The notes: generated by a model not told the origin, from the sequence alone. 64,000 nt of DNA from SZUA-35 sp037969565 (GCA_037969565.1 JBBKXQ010000049.1:39959-103958); one strand, 5' to 3'. Counted from the first letter of the stretch, positions 7,140 to 16,230 are shown. Numbers and translations: made by a program.

Positions 7140-8617
7140 AATTTCCAGGGGCACCACATCCGAACTTGCTCGTCCATGTTCTGGGCATCACCCTCGGTGT
7201 CTCTGGTGTCGGCATCGTCATCGCAGGCATCATCGATGCGATCGACGGTGGCCCGGATACATGGTCGCTGGTCATTTGTGGTTTCGTCACTGCGCTGGTT
7301 GGGTTCGGGCTCTGGCGGTTCACGTGCGTGCCCGAGCGACTCGAACTGATCGACGTCTTCACCACCGTGATTCTGGCCTGGGGAGGCTTGGCCGTCGCCG
7401 GTGCCGTTCCCTACGTCATCACCGGCACCCTTCCTGCTCTCGACGACGCGCTGTTCGAATCGGTGTCGGGTTTCACGACAACCGGAGCCACGGTCCTTCG
7501 TCCGATCGAAGCTGCTTCAGCCGGAATTCTCTTCTGGCGTTCGATCACGCAATGGATCGGCGGCATGGGCGTGATCGTGTTGGTCGTTGCCGTGTTGCCG
7601 ACGGTCGGGGCTGGCGGCATGGATCTGCTCGAAGCCGAAGCGCCAGGTCCCACCGGCGAGCGCCTCACCCCAAGAGTTCGGCACACCGCACGTCGGCTGT
7701 GGGCCGTCTACGTGGGATTGACGATTGTGTATGCGGCCGCCTTCGTCGCCGCCGGCATGAGTCTCTATGACGGCTTCGCCCATTCCTTCACCACGATGTC
7801 GACTGGTGGATTCTCGCCCCACAGCGCGTCGCTCGGCTACTTCCAGTCGGCAACGATCGAGTGGATCGCGATCTCGGGGATGTTCATTGCCGGCGGGAGC
7901 TTCACGCTCTGGTATCGCCTCTTGCGTGGCAAACCCGGACCGTTGATTCAATCGGCCGAGTTCCGGCTGTATGTGATTGTCGTGGTGGTGGCCACCGCCG
8001 TGTGTTTCGCAACGGCGGATCCGTCGTATTCCGGTCATGACGGAATTCGGAATTCGATGTTCACGGTGCTCTCCGTTGCTTCGACCACTGGCTTCGCCAC
8101 AGTCGATTTCGGGCAATGGACTCCGTCAGGACAAATCATCCTGCTTCTGCTGATGCCGATCGGGGCGATGGCCGGCTCCACGGCAGGCGGTGTCAAGCTC
8201 GTCCGCGTTCTGGCCGTTGCCAGCTACGCCCATCGGGCCACGCTTCGCCAGCTCCATCCGCGGATGATCCGTCCGATCCGAATCGGGTCTGCCGTCCTCG
8301 ATGACGTCCTCTCCAACCGGATCGTCGGATTCCTCGTTCTGTCGTTGGCCGCCTTCGGGGGAAGCTCGATACTCATGGTTCTGAGCGGCGCCGATCTCAT
8401 CACCGGTTTCTCGGCCGCAGCCACGACGTTCGGAAATGTGGGTCCTGGCCTGGCCGATGTCGGTCCCACCGCCGACTTCTTGAACTTGCCTCGCTTCGCC
8501 CGCTGGGTCGGCATGGGAAACATGTTGCTCGGTCGCCTCGAGATCTATCCGGTGCTCCTGGCTCTCGCTGCGCTCCCCCGACCACGAGTTGGCCAACGCC
8601 CCCGATTCCGCACTTGA
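7136..8617 (+). CDS. trkH: Trk potassium transporter membrane subunit TrkH
   Basis: 493 residues, strongly hydrophobic throughout, with the four-fold membrane-pore-membrane repeats of the Trk/Ktr/HKT superfamily. Pore-loop signatures include SGFTTTGAT (around residues 108-116), FTTMSTGGFS, STTGFAT and FGNVGPG, the Gly in each being the selectivity-filter position. It forms the K+-translocating pore in the inner membrane and is controlled by TrkA, whose gene it overlaps by 4 bp. The next gene (acyl-CoA dehydrogenase) starts only 10 bp after the stop but is functionally unrelated. Confidence 0.96.
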   Translation: MKFPGAPHPNLLVHVLGITLGVSGVGIVIAGIIDAIDGGPDTWSLVICGFVTALVGFGLWRFTCVPERLELIDVFTTVILAWGGLAVAGAVPYVITGTLPALDDALFESVSGFTTTGATVLRPIEAASAGILFWRSITQWIGGMGVIVLVVAVLPTVGAGGMDLLEAEAPGPTGERLTPRVRHTARRLWAVYVGLTIVYAAAFVAAGMSLYDGFAHSFTTMSTGGFSPHSASLGYFQSATIEWIAISGMFIAGGSFTLWYRLLRGKPGPLIQSAEFRLYVIVVVVATAVCFATADPSYSGHDGIRNSMFTVLSVASTTGFATVDFGQWTPSGQIILLLLMPIGAMAGSTAGGVKLVRVLAVASYAHRATLRQLHPRMIRPIRIGSAVLDDVLSNRIVGFLVLSLAAFGGSSILMVLSGADLITGFSAAATTFGNVGPGLADVGPTADFLNLPRFARWVGMGNMLLGRLEIYPVLLALAALPRPRVGQRPRFRT

Positions 8618-8627
8618 ATTGCGCATC

Positions 8628-9758
8628 ATGGAATCCGCACCGATCGAGGCATTGACTGCGTTCCGTTCGGCGGTGGCCGAGTTCATCGCTACCTCCGAGC
8701 GCAGCGGCGTGGCCTGTCCCGCCTTTGGAGCGATCCTTCCTCCGCACCTGGTCGAGCGGGCACTCGTCTGGCAGCGGGCCTGTTGCGAGGCCGGCTTTGC
8801 CGGCATCCACTGGCCGACCGAACACGGAGGGGCCGGACTCAGCCCCGATCACGGAGCCGTGTGGTTCGAGGAGTGCGCTCGAGCCGAGGTTGCGCCCTAC
8901 CTGAACTTGCAGGGTTTGATCCTGGCCGGCGAGGCCATTCTGAGATCGGGAACGATGGAGCAGAAGCAGCGGTATCTCCGCCCCACACTCTCCGGTGAGA
9001 TCCTGTGGTGTCAGTTGTTCAGTGAGCCGGGCGCCGGCTCCGACCTCGCCTCGCTGACCACGAGCGCCACCGTGATCGGAGACCACGGCCAACCGGAGAA
9101 CTTCGTGGTCAACGGTCAGAAGGTGTGGTCGTCGAACGCGCAGTTCGCGCAGGCCGGAATACTCATGGCCCGAACAGATCCCGAGCTGCCAAAGCATCGC
9201 GGGATCTCGTTCTTCCTGGTCGACATGCGAAGCCCGGGCATCGAGGTCCGCACGATCCGACAGATGACGGGTGACGAGGAGTTCTGCGAGGTCTTCTTCG
9301 ACGAGGTCGTCCTGCCGGCCGAGTCCCTTCTGGGCCCATTGAATGATGGCTGGCGGGTCGCCCTTAACGTGCTGCAGGACGAGCGGGGCAGCTTCGGTTC
9401 GGCCGGTGCGATCAGCCTGCGGAGAAGGCTCGACCACTTGACCCGGCTGAGTCGTTCCGCCGAAGGCGTCGGCCCGGTCGCCCGCGATGTCCTGGCTCAA
9501 TTGCAGGTGAAGGGCCGGGTTCTCGAGACCTTGCTCCGTGGCTCCACCGATCAAACCGCTGGGCCCCCCGCCGCCAAACTCCTGCGAACCGAGTTCGAAT
9601 CGGCCGCCGCTCAGTTGGAGTTCGCCCTGGGGGGCGGAAGTGAAGCCCTGCTCTACTCCCCCGGCATGCGAATTGCCGGAGGATCGAGCGAGGTCCAGCG
9701 CAACATCATCGGTGAACGAGTGCTCGGACTGCCGAAGGAGCCATCGGTCGAGGGCTGA
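8628..9758 (+). CDS. Acyl-CoA dehydrogenase family protein
   Basis: 376 residues from the ATG at 8628; a TTG at 8589 would add 13 residues but would overlap trkH. Motifs of the flavin acyl-CoA dehydrogenases are present: WPTEHGG near residue 55, FSEPGAGSD (flavin/substrate contact) near residue 130, and the C-terminal RIAGGSSEVQRNIIGERVLG that binds the FAD of the partner subunit. It would catalyse alpha,beta-dehydrogenation of an acyl-CoA. The closest feel is the actinobacterial FadE sub-families used for branched, steroid-side-chain or unusual acyl chains, but the substrate cannot be read from sequence. Confidence 0.9.
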   Translation: MESAPIEALTAFRSAVAEFIATSERSGVACPAFGAILPPHLVERALVWQRACCEAGFAGIHWPTEHGGAGLSPDHGAVWFEECARAEVAPYLNLQGLILAGEAILRSGTMEQKQRYLRPTLSGEILWCQLFSEPGAGSDLASLTTSATVIGDHGQPENFVVNGQKVWSSNAQFAQAGILMARTDPELPKHRGISFFLVDMRSPGIEVRTIRQMTGDEEFCEVFFDEVVLPAESLLGPLNDGWRVALNVLQDERGSFGSAGAISLRRRLDHLTRLSRSAEGVGPVARDVLAQLQVKGRVLETLLRGSTDQTAGPPAAKLLRTEFESAAAQLEFALGGGSEALLYSPGMRIAGGSSEVQRNIIGERVLGLPKEPSVEG

Positions 9759-9770
9759 CCAAACAGGCGC

Positions 9771-9815
9771 GGGCGCGATTCTGCAGGGCGCGATTCTGCA
9801 GGGTGCGATTCTGCC
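9771..9815. repeat. Three tandem copies of a 15-bp repeat after the acyl-CoA dehydrogenase gene
   Basis: The unit gggcgcgattctgca occurs three times without spacing (9771-9785, 9786-9800 and 9801-9815, the last as gggtgcgattctgcc). It fills most of the 78-bp gap between the acyl-CoA dehydrogenase stop (9758) and the homocysteine methyltransferase start (9837). Each unit contains the self-complementary ctgcag at its junction. No role is evident. Confidence 0.9.
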
Positions 9816-9836
9816 GCTGATCCGTCAGACTCGCTG

Positions 9837-10811
9837 ATGGCCTCACTGACGGATTTGCTCGAGCAACGCAAGGTACTCCTCGTCGATGGTGCCATGGGAA
9901 CCGAGTTGTTTCGACGTGGCCTCGGATCGGGCGATCCACCCGAGCTCTGGAACGTCGAACAGGCCGACCGGGTTGCATCGGTCCACCAGGCCTACGTCGA
10001 AGCCGGTTCCGACATCTTTCTCACCAACTCCTTCGGCGGCACGGGGTTTCGACTCAAGCTGCACAACCTGGAGCATCGGGTCATCGAACTGAATCGGGCC
10101 GCAGCCGCGATCGGACGAAAGGTGGCCGATGCCGCCGATCGTGAGGTCATCGTCGCCGGGTCGATGGGGCCGAGTGGCGAGTTGCTCGAGCCGATGGGAA
10201 CGATGACACCGCAAACCTGTGCTGTCGCGTTTGCCGAGCAGGCTCGCGGCCTCGCCGAAGGTGGAGCCGACATGCTCTGGATCGAAACGATGAGCCATCT
10301 CGACGAGATCACGGCCGCCGTCGAAGGTGCCACATCGGTCACCGACCTTCCGATCGCGGCAACCCTCAGTTTCGATACCGCCGGTCGCACGATGATGGGG
10401 GTCACCGGCGCCGAGGCCGTCGTGCGCCTCTCCGAGCTCGGAGTCACGGCCGTTGGGGCGAACTGCGGTAACAACCTCGCCGACACCGAAGCAGCCGTAG
10501 CCGAAATGCGGGCTGCCAATCCAGCGATGTTGATCGTCAGTAAGGCCAACGCCGGAATGCCCGAGTGGCGAGGCACCGAACTCCACTACAGCGGAAGCCC
10601 CGAGGTCATGGCCGCGCATGCCCACCGACTTCGTGAATCCGGTGTTTCGATCATCGGTGGCTGCTGCGGATCCACACCCGAACACATCGCCATGATGCGG
10701 GCCGTGCTCGACGGCTCGCTTCCGGTGCCCGAGGTGGAGTTCGAACCGGCCGTGATGCGTCAGGTCGCCAAGAGGGATCGTGAACGCCGGAGAGATCGTC
10801 CGAGAGACTGA
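9837..10811 (+). CDS. Homocysteine S-methyltransferase family protein
   Basis: 324 residues of the Pfam S-methyl_trans (betaine-homocysteine methyltransferase/MetH N-domain) TIM barrel. The start motif is VDGAMGTEL (residues 16-24). The zinc-binding cysteines are C210 (GANCG) and C276-C277 (GGCCGS), the classic 1 + 2 arrangement. These enzymes move a methyl group from betaine, S-methylmethionine or a corrinoid protein to homocysteine. The length and lack of extra domains fit a free-standing methyltransferase, which could serve methionine synthesis or, in some bacteria, corrinoid-linked demethylation. No corrinoid protein gene is nearby. The methyl donor is unresolved. Confidence 0.9.
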   Translation: MASLTDLLEQRKVLLVDGAMGTELFRRGLGSGDPPELWNVEQADRVASVHQAYVEAGSDIFLTNSFGGTGFRLKLHNLEHRVIELNRAAAAIGRKVADAADREVIVAGSMGPSGELLEPMGTMTPQTCAVAFAEQARGLAEGGADMLWIETMSHLDEITAAVEGATSVTDLPIAATLSFDTAGRTMMGVTGAEAVVRLSELGVTAVGANCGNNLADTEAAVAEMRAANPAMLIVSKANAGMPEWRGTELHYSGSPEVMAAHAHRLRESGVSIIGGCCGSTPEHIAMMRAVLDGSLPVPEVEFEPAVMRQVAKRDRERRRDRPRD

Positions 10812-10906
10812 CCGCTGAGTGAGGCGGACCTGCAGGCAGGCCTCGCCGCTTGTCCTTCCTGGTCGGCGTGCTTGGACGGCGGCTCGTCCTGTGCGATCCT
10901 CACGGG

Positions 10907-11758
10907 ATGGGTTACGAATGTTTTGAGCTGGAGATCACCGACAAGGTGGCGCACATCCGGATGAACCGGCCGGGAAAAGCCAATTCGATGATCGCCTCGT
11001 TCTGGCGGGAGCTTCCGGAGATCGTCGACCGACTCTCGGCCGGCGGATCGGTTCGGGCGGTGGTCTTGTCGGGCGAAGGTCGGCACTTCTGCTCCGGGAT
11101 GGATCTCGAGGTGTTCGCCAATGATGGTTCGATCGGTCCCGATGCTCGACCTGGTCACCGCAGCCGCCGCAACGAACGGTTTCGAAGCACGGCCCTGAAG
11201 CTCCAAGACACCTTCACCTCGCTCGAACGGTGTCGAGTCCCGGTGCTCGCAGCAATCCAGGGGGCCTGCGTGGGCGGAGCCATCGACATGGTGTCGGCCG
11301 CCGACATGCGATACGCCACGGCCGATGCGTACTTCTCGATCGCCGAGGTGAACATCGGGATGACGGCCGACGTCGGAACCCTGCAGCGGCTCCCGAAGCT
11401 CGTGGCCGAGGGAATCGTGAGAGAACTGGCGTACACCGGCCGACGTTGGACGGCGGCCGAAGCCTGCGCTGCGGGTTTCGTGAATGCGGTGTTCGATGAC
11501 GAGCAAGCGCTGCTCGAAGGAGTGATGGACCGAGCGATGGAAATCGCCAGCAAGAGTCCGATGGCCGTGTGGGGCACCAAGCAAGCCATGCACTACACCC
11601 GTGATCACAGCGTGGCCGATTCACTCGAGTTCATTGCCAACTGGAACGCGGCAATGTTCGACACCGACGACATGGCGGAAGCTTTCGCGGCCAAGCTCGA
11701 GAAGCGTCCGGCCGACTTTCCCGACTTGTTCTCACTCAGCGAAGGACTCGACGGCTGA
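10907..11758 (+). CDS. Crotonase family, probable delta3,5-delta2,4-dienoyl-CoA isomerase
   Basis: 283 residues from the ATG at 10907. The oxyanion-hole segments HFCSGMDL and GACVGGAID are present. The stretch SIAEVNIGMTADVGTLQRLP closely matches the EVDVGLAADVGTLQRLP signature of dienoyl-CoA isomerases (mammalian ECH1, plant DCI1), including the Glu and Asp thought to shuttle protons. It would isomerise 3,5-dienoyl-CoA to 2,4-dienoyl-CoA during breakdown of unsaturated fatty acids with odd-numbered double bonds. The frame opens upstream from 10850, but that extension lacks family similarity. It converges on the small gene at 11786. Confidence 0.87.
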   Translation: MGYECFELEITDKVAHIRMNRPGKANSMIASFWRELPEIVDRLSAGGSVRAVVLSGEGRHFCSGMDLEVFANDGSIGPDARPGHRSRRNERFRSTALKLQDTFTSLERCRVPVLAAIQGACVGGAIDMVSAADMRYATADAYFSIAEVNIGMTADVGTLQRLPKLVAEGIVRELAYTGRRWTAAEACAAGFVNAVFDDEQALLEGVMDRAMEIASKSPMAVWGTKQAMHYTRDHSVADSLEFIANWNAAMFDTDDMAEAFAAKLEKRPADFPDLFSLSEGLDG

Positions 11759-11781
11759 ACCGGCAGCGCGTGCCGGCTCAG
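11755..11781. terminator. Candidate bidirectional hairpin between convergent genes
   Basis: A perfect 6-bp stem ccggca/tgccgg (11760-11765 with 11771-11776, loop gcgcg) extends, after a one-base mismatch on each side, by ctga/tcag (11755-11758 with 11778-11781). The left outer arm contains the TGA stop of the dienoyl-CoA isomerase gene. It lies just before the stop of the minus-strand gene ending at 11786. There is no T-run on either side, so it may act as a pause/stability hairpin rather than a canonical intrinsic terminator. Confidence 0.6.
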
Positions 11782-11785
11782 GTAC

Positions 11786-12076
11786 TCAGTGGTTCTGGAG
11801 TTCGTCGGCCTCGATGAGTCCGCCGGCAGCGGCCAACGCACTACCGAGCATCACCGTGCGATCGAGAACGGCCTGCAGATAGTGCTCGGCGATGGTTTCG
11901 TGACCGGCGAGTGGAATTCGACCGAGCGATCGCACGACGGCGGTGGAGTCGGGGCTGATTCGAGCGGTGGTGGGCAATGTCGGGAGTCGACTCTCGTCAC
12001 CCCAGAACGCCTTCAACTGTTTGGTCGAGGCCTTCGGACTCTTCCGTCGGCGTCCCCTCGATCGTTTGACACTCAT
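11786..12076 (-). CDS. Small conserved-looking protein encoded downstream of the SNF2 helicase
   Basis: 96 residues. The N-terminus (about 20 residues) is very basic (KRSRGRRRK), suggesting nucleic-acid contact. The rest is mixed helical with Ala/Leu-rich and acidic parts. No recognised domain. Its ATG (12076) is one base away from the TGA stop of the SNF2 helicase gene (TGACATG), so it is almost certainly translated from the same transcript. In many actinobacteria a SWIM-zinc-finger protein occupies this position; this short protein has no cysteines and is not that. A helicase-linked role is inferred from position only. Confidence 0.72.
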   Translation of the reverse strand: MSVKRSRGRRRKSPKASTKQLKAFWGDESRLPTLPTTARISPDSTAVVRSLGRIPLAGHETIAEHYLQAVLDRTVMLGSALAAAGGLIEADELQNH

Positions 12077-12077
12077 G

Positions 12078-15000
12078 TCACACCGCTTCCTTGATCGGAT
12101 CTCGTGCTACATCGCCAGCACCGGAATCCACGCTGGTCGTCGACTCGCCCGACGAGAGCGCTTCGTCTTCGGCGTCGAAACTGAGCAGCGCTTCGGGGTC
12201 GATTCCGAGGGCCGCTTGCAGCTGATTCGCATCGAGATCGTCGATGGAACTCGACTTCGGAAGGACGAGGTCGGCGATCTTCCGCTTTCCGGCGACCACT
12301 TCCTCGACCCGCTCGTCAACGGTTCCGGGACACACGAGTCGGTGGCAGACAACGGTGTTCTTCTGCCCGATTCGCCATACGCGGTCTCGGGCCTGATCTT
12401 CGACGGCGGGATTCCACCAGCGGTCGTACAGCACCACGTGGCTGGCCGCAGTGAGATTGAGCCCGGTGCCACCGGCCTTGAGCGAAAGAACCATTGCTCC
12501 GGGACCGGTGCCCTTCTGGAATTCGTCGACCATCCGATCTCGTGTTCCTCGAGCCAGCCCTCCGTGGTAACAGGCGATCGGCATGTCGAAGCGCTTGGAC
12601 AGATAACGGGACATCTTCTCTCCCCACGACGCGAAGTGGGTGAAAATGAGAATGCGTTCGTTCGAAGCGAACACGGTTTCCATGATCTCGTTGAGACGAG
12701 CGAGTTTGCCCGACCGACCGTCGAGTTCTTCGTTGTCATCCTGGTAGTTGACCGGATGATTGCAGATCTGCTTGAGGGCGGTGATGGCGGCCAGCACGGC
12801 ACCCTGCTTGCGGGGACCACCTTCCGCCGCCGATGCCTGCTGGGCCACGAGATTGTCGAGCACCGCTTGGTAGAGGCCGATCTGCTCGGGGGTCATTGCG
12901 CAATGGTCGAGCTCGTCGATGCGGTCTGGCAGTTCGGCTGCAATTGCCGGCTCGGCCTTCGTGCGGCGGAACACCATGATGCCGTTGAGCGCTCGCAGAG
13001 CACCTTCGGCGTCGCTTCCGGCGTTGGTGGCCGAGAGTTGGGCGATGAACTGGTTGCGGCCTCCGACTAGTCCGGGGTTGGCCCAATCCAGAATGGCCCA
13101 GAGATCGCCGAGTCCGTTCTCGATGGGGGTACCCGTGAGGGCGAGGCGACTGCGGGCCGGGAGTCGTCGGAGTTGCTGTGCCGTTTCGCTCGTCGGGTTC
13201 TTGATGGCCTGCGCTTCATCGAGCACGACATGATTCCAGTTGATCTTCTCGAGACCGTTCATGTCGCGGACCGCCGTGCCATAGGTGGTGATGACGATGT
13301 CAGCCCGCTCGGCCAGGCCGGCCAGCCCTTGTTGTGTGGCTCTGTTGGGACCGTGGTGGACACGGACCCGAGCACTCGGCACGAACTTCCTGGCCTCCGC
13401 AGCCCAGTTGCCAACGACCGCAGGCGGGGCGATGACCAGGGAGGGACCTTCGCCCTTCGTGAGGTTGATGTGGGCGAGCATGGTCGGCGTCTTGCCGAGA
13501 CCCATATCGAGTGCGAGACAACCGCCCAGACCGGCGCCGTCGAGGAATCCCAACCAGGCCAGGGCGTTCGCCTGGTAGCTCCGAAGCTCGCCTCGGAACC
13601 CTTCGGGTTTCGTCGGTAGCTCAGTCGGGAGAGTTTTGGCACTTCGCAGCAGATCGGCGGCCCAGCCCGTTCCGGTGATGGAGATACCACCCGAGAGTGG
13701 AGATCCTTCCAGGCCCAGTGCGTGTCGGAGCATGTCGGCGCCGGAGAGTCGAGTTGTGTTGGCCCGCTCGGCCAGGGCCGCCGCTGCCTGCTGGAGGTCG
13801 GCCTTGTCGAGTTCGATCCACTGACCGCGGCTCTTCACCAGCGGTCGGGCCTGGGCCGCCAGTCGTCGGATTTCTTCCGCCGATAGTTCGACGTCGTCGA
13901 AGAGCGCCGACCAGCGAACGTTTGCGAGCTGCTGAGCGCCGACAACGGATTCGGCCGCCTCGGAGGTGAGGCGCAGAGAAGGCGATGCTTTCCGGCGGGA
14001 CAAGGCCGGCACCCGAACATCGAAACCGGCAGCGGTGAGCATGTCGCCCTGCACGGTCATCAGCTGCCAGGCCTCGTCTTGGCTCAGTAGCACTTCGCCT
14101 CGTCGTCGGGCGCCGGGCCGGAGGAGTGGCGGGAACAGACGCTCGAGTCGAGTGAGCTGATCCTTGGCCTCTTTCCGCTTGGTGTTGGACGCATTCACGA
14201 GAGCCGATTCGACCGGTTCGAGGTCGTGATTGGAAGTGGGAGCCAGGACCGCGAGATACCAGGCGTTCGAGTCGTCCGGTGGGTCGAGCTGGATGACAAG
14301 GCTGAACTTGAGCGGGGCGGTCACCGGCGCAGCCCACTGGTCGAGTCTCCGGGTGAGTTCGGCCCCTGCCCGGGCCGGGGCCTCGAAGGGTTCGCCGTCG
14401 AGTCGAGCCAACATGGCTTCCGCCACATCGGTCTTCGACCGAGGTGTCGGGGGTGGGGCCGGCACATCGAGCCGTCCGGCTGCGGTCGAGCAGATTGCGT
14501 CGAGCAGATCGGCGATGACGGCTTGGGTGGTGGTTCGTGGTTCCTGTTGTTGGGAGAAGGCGGACACGCTCGGCGGCAGAGCGTTGGTCAGATCCTGCAG
14601 CTCGTTCTGGTCGAGCAGCGCCGGAACCCACTGAACGGCGAAGTGAGCCGCATCTTTCGCCAACGGTTGATCGGTCGCTTCTTTCGGACGCCTGGTCTTC
14701 TTGACTTGGGGTACGACACGGCCCTGTGTTGCGAGCCGCACCGCGACGTTCGCCGCCAGGCCGATCCACTGAGCGCTGACGCCGACTTCGGAATCGGCGA
14801 TGACCTCGCTGTTCCCGAGGCTGACGAGCCATCCGAGCACATCACGAATGGGAGCGGAAACGGCTTCGATCTTCTCCCCGGTCGGGAGTTTGCCGCTCTG
14901 ATGCGGTTCCCACATTTCGGACGATACGCCGGAGGCGTCGAGCCGTTCGAGCACGTCGTCGATCGTCTCGGGAGGGGCATTGAAACCGCCGGCCCACGCA

Positions 15001-15446
15001 ATCACCCGGTCGGGAGTCCACGACAGTTGCAGGTCGGCTTCGCCGACTTCGCCTTCGGAGTTGTCGACCTTCGGTTCTGCCGGCGATTTCGATCCGATCA
15101 GATCGGTGAGAACTGCGTCGACACGCCGTATTTCTCGCTCGAAATCAGCGATGACCATCGAGCGTTCGGGGCCTCGGAGACGGTGCTGCGCATCGTCGGC
15201 GACAACGTGGAGGTCGTCGAGATTCCGCAGTAGGAGTCGGACCCAGGCATCTCGGTGGGCGGTGAGGATCGACAACGCCTCTTCGCTCGCGTCACCATCG
15301 ACATGGGCTTGGACGAGGGTGGCAAAACCCTGGGGAATTCCCTCACCGAGGATGCCTCGCAACTCGGTGCCGGGCTTGATCCCATTTGGAGAAGATTCGC
15401 TTGCGGGCAGCTTGCTCGCCACCTCAGCAGATATCAGGTCAGTCAT
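12078..15446 (-). CDS. SNF2/RAD54-family DEAD/DEAH-box helicase
   Basis: 1122 residues from the ATG at 15446 (a GTG directly before it is an alternative). The first 600 or so residues are a long N-terminal region typical of bacterial SNF2 proteins of the HelZ/Rv2101 type. The motor follows: motif I DMGLGKT near residue 647, motif II DEAQ near 739, motif III LTGTPIEN, motif V LKAGGTGLNL and motif VI DRVWRIGQ near 1020. It is a double-stranded-nucleic-acid translocase that remodels protein-DNA or RNA-polymerase complexes; the target is unknown. The last 60 residues are acidic/Ser-rich. It is followed with one-base spacing by the 96-residue protein. Confidence 0.94.
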   Translation of the reverse strand: MTDLISAEVASKLPASESSPNGIKPGTELRGILGEGIPQGFATLVQAHVDGDASEEALSILTAHRDAWVRLLLRNLDDLHVVADDAQHRLRGPERSMVIADFEREIRRVDAVLTDLIGSKSPAEPKVDNSEGEVGEADLQLSWTPDRVIAWAGGFNAPPETIDDVLERLDASGVSSEMWEPHQSGKLPTGEKIEAVSAPIRDVLGWLVSLGNSEVIADSEVGVSAQWIGLAANVAVRLATQGRVVPQVKKTRRPKEATDQPLAKDAAHFAVQWVPALLDQNELQDLTNALPPSVSAFSQQQEPRTTTQAVIADLLDAICSTAAGRLDVPAPPPTPRSKTDVAEAMLARLDGEPFEAPARAGAELTRRLDQWAAPVTAPLKFSLVIQLDPPDDSNAWYLAVLAPTSNHDLEPVESALVNASNTKRKEAKDQLTRLERLFPPLLRPGARRRGEVLLSQDEAWQLMTVQGDMLTAAGFDVRVPALSRRKASPSLRLTSEAAESVVGAQQLANVRWSALFDDVELSAEEIRRLAAQARPLVKSRGQWIELDKADLQQAAAALAERANTTRLSGADMLRHALGLEGSPLSGGISITGTGWAADLLRSAKTLPTELPTKPEGFRGELRSYQANALAWLGFLDGAGLGGCLALDMGLGKTPTMLAHINLTKGEGPSLVIAPPAVVGNWAAEARKFVPSARVRVHHGPNRATQQGLAGLAERADIVITTYGTAVRDMNGLEKINWNHVVLDEAQAIKNPTSETAQQLRRLPARSRLALTGTPIENGLGDLWAILDWANPGLVGGRNQFIAQLSATNAGSDAEGALRALNGIMVFRRTKAEPAIAAELPDRIDELDHCAMTPEQIGLYQAVLDNLVAQQASAAEGGPRKQGAVLAAITALKQICNHPVNYQDDNEELDGRSGKLARLNEIMETVFASNERILIFTHFASWGEKMSRYLSKRFDMPIACYHGGLARGTRDRMVDEFQKGTGPGAMVLSLKAGGTGLNLTAASHVVLYDRWWNPAVEDQARDRVWRIGQKNTVVCHRLVCPGTVDERVEEVVAGKRKIADLVLPKSSSIDDLDANQLQAALGIDPEALLSFDAEDEALSSGESTTSVDSGAGDVARDPIKEAV

Positions 15447-15486
15447 CACGCCGTTTCGATTCGCGGACTCAGTAGTCGACGCTCAG

Positions 15487-15503
15487 ATGCAGATCAACTG
15501 CAT
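15487..15503. promoter_or_regulatory. Small inverted repeat upstream of the SNF2 gene
   Basis: atgcag and ctgcat flank a 5-base spacer (15487-15492, 15498-15503), 41 bp upstream of the SNF2 start on the minus strand. The 197-bp region from 15447 to 15643 holds no other gene. The repeat could be an operator or a leader hairpin for the helicase gene. The size is small enough to occur by chance. Confidence 0.3.
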
Positions 15504-15643
15504 GTGCCGGGGCGGCGGGTGCTTCCACGAGAAGGTACAGACCCACCAGCGAGCGCCGGTCATATGAGTCTATCGGCCATTGCCGGTGATCGGTGAGATG
15601 GTCGGGCGAGATGCGGGTGACGTGCGACCGCGGATCGGTGCGT

Positions 15644-16213
15644 TTACTGACGAGGCTCGAAGAAGGCCCGCACGAGTGGTTCGAAGTGCTCGAGCGGTTC
15701 GCTCCGGTAGTCGGCGTCAAAGGCCAGTTGGTCGTACTTGGCGCAGAATTCCTCGGTGTAGTCGAAGAATTCGTGTCCGCGGAACTCCTCCCGGGCGTTG
15801 CTGTCGGCACCGATGTAATCCCAGAAGTAGTAGCCCTGGAAGATGCCGTGGTGCTTCACCATGAAGTAGTTGGCTTCCGACGCGAAAGGCTTGATCATGG
15901 CGGCGGCGATGTCTGGGTGGTTGTACGGAGCGAAATTGTCACCGATGTCGTGGATGAGCGCACACAAGACGTACTCGTCATCCTGGCCGTCGCGTTGGGC
16001 TCGGGTTGCGGTTTGGAGGCTGTGCTCGAGCCGGTTCACCGGGAAACCTCCGTGGTCGGCCTCGAGGTAACGAAGCTGCTCCATCACCTTGTCGGCGACG
16101 AGCGCTTGGGTGTGGGCCAACTGCGGGACGATCTTCGCCCAGTCTTCGGCCGTGCTCTCCTCGAAGGAACGGAACGTGGTGAGCCGCTCGGGTGCTTGTG
16201 TGAGATCAGTCAT
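15644..16213 (-). CDS. HD-domain protein related to diiron oxygenases (MIOX/PhnZ type)
   Basis: 189 residues. The ligand pattern of the HD superfamily is present: H64 (RLEHSLQ), H88-D89 (LIHDIGD), H99, H121/H122 (VKHHGIFQGYYF) and D161 (KYDQLAFD). The spacing resembles the HD mixed-valent diiron oxygenases (inositol oxygenase, PhnZ, TmpB) more than phosphohydrolases. Aromatic residues follow the fourth histidine, and a C-terminal aspartate completes the pattern. Those enzymes oxidatively cleave C-C or C-P bonds using Fe(II)/Fe(III) and O2. Its start is 17 bp from that of the divergent molybdopterin oxidoreductase, so the two probably share a control region. Oxygenase activity is inferred, not shown. 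Confidence 0.78.
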   Translation of the reverse strand: MTDLTQAPERLTTFRSFEESTAEDWAKIVPQLAHTQALVADKVMEQLRYLEADHGGFPVNRLEHSLQTATRAQRDGQDDEYVLCALIHDIGDNFAPYNHPDIAAAMIKPFASEANYFMVKHHGIFQGYYFWDYIGADSNAREEFRGHEFFDYTEEFCAKYDQLAFDADYRSEPLEHFEPLVRAFFEPRQ

Positions 16214-16230
16214 GAAATCGACGTTACCCC

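Noticed and set aside
8400..9554. 384-residue frame opposite the acyl-CoA dehydrogenase
   Set aside because: The composition is non-protein-like and the plus-strand gene has clear acyl-CoA dehydrogenase motifs.
12970..14832. Long reading frames in other frames and on the other strand of the SNF2 gene (for example 13621-14832 minus and 14226-15233 plus)
   Set aside because: They are shadows of a GC-rich coding region, with Arg/Ser/Pro-rich translations and no domain, fully inside the helicase gene with its motor motifs.
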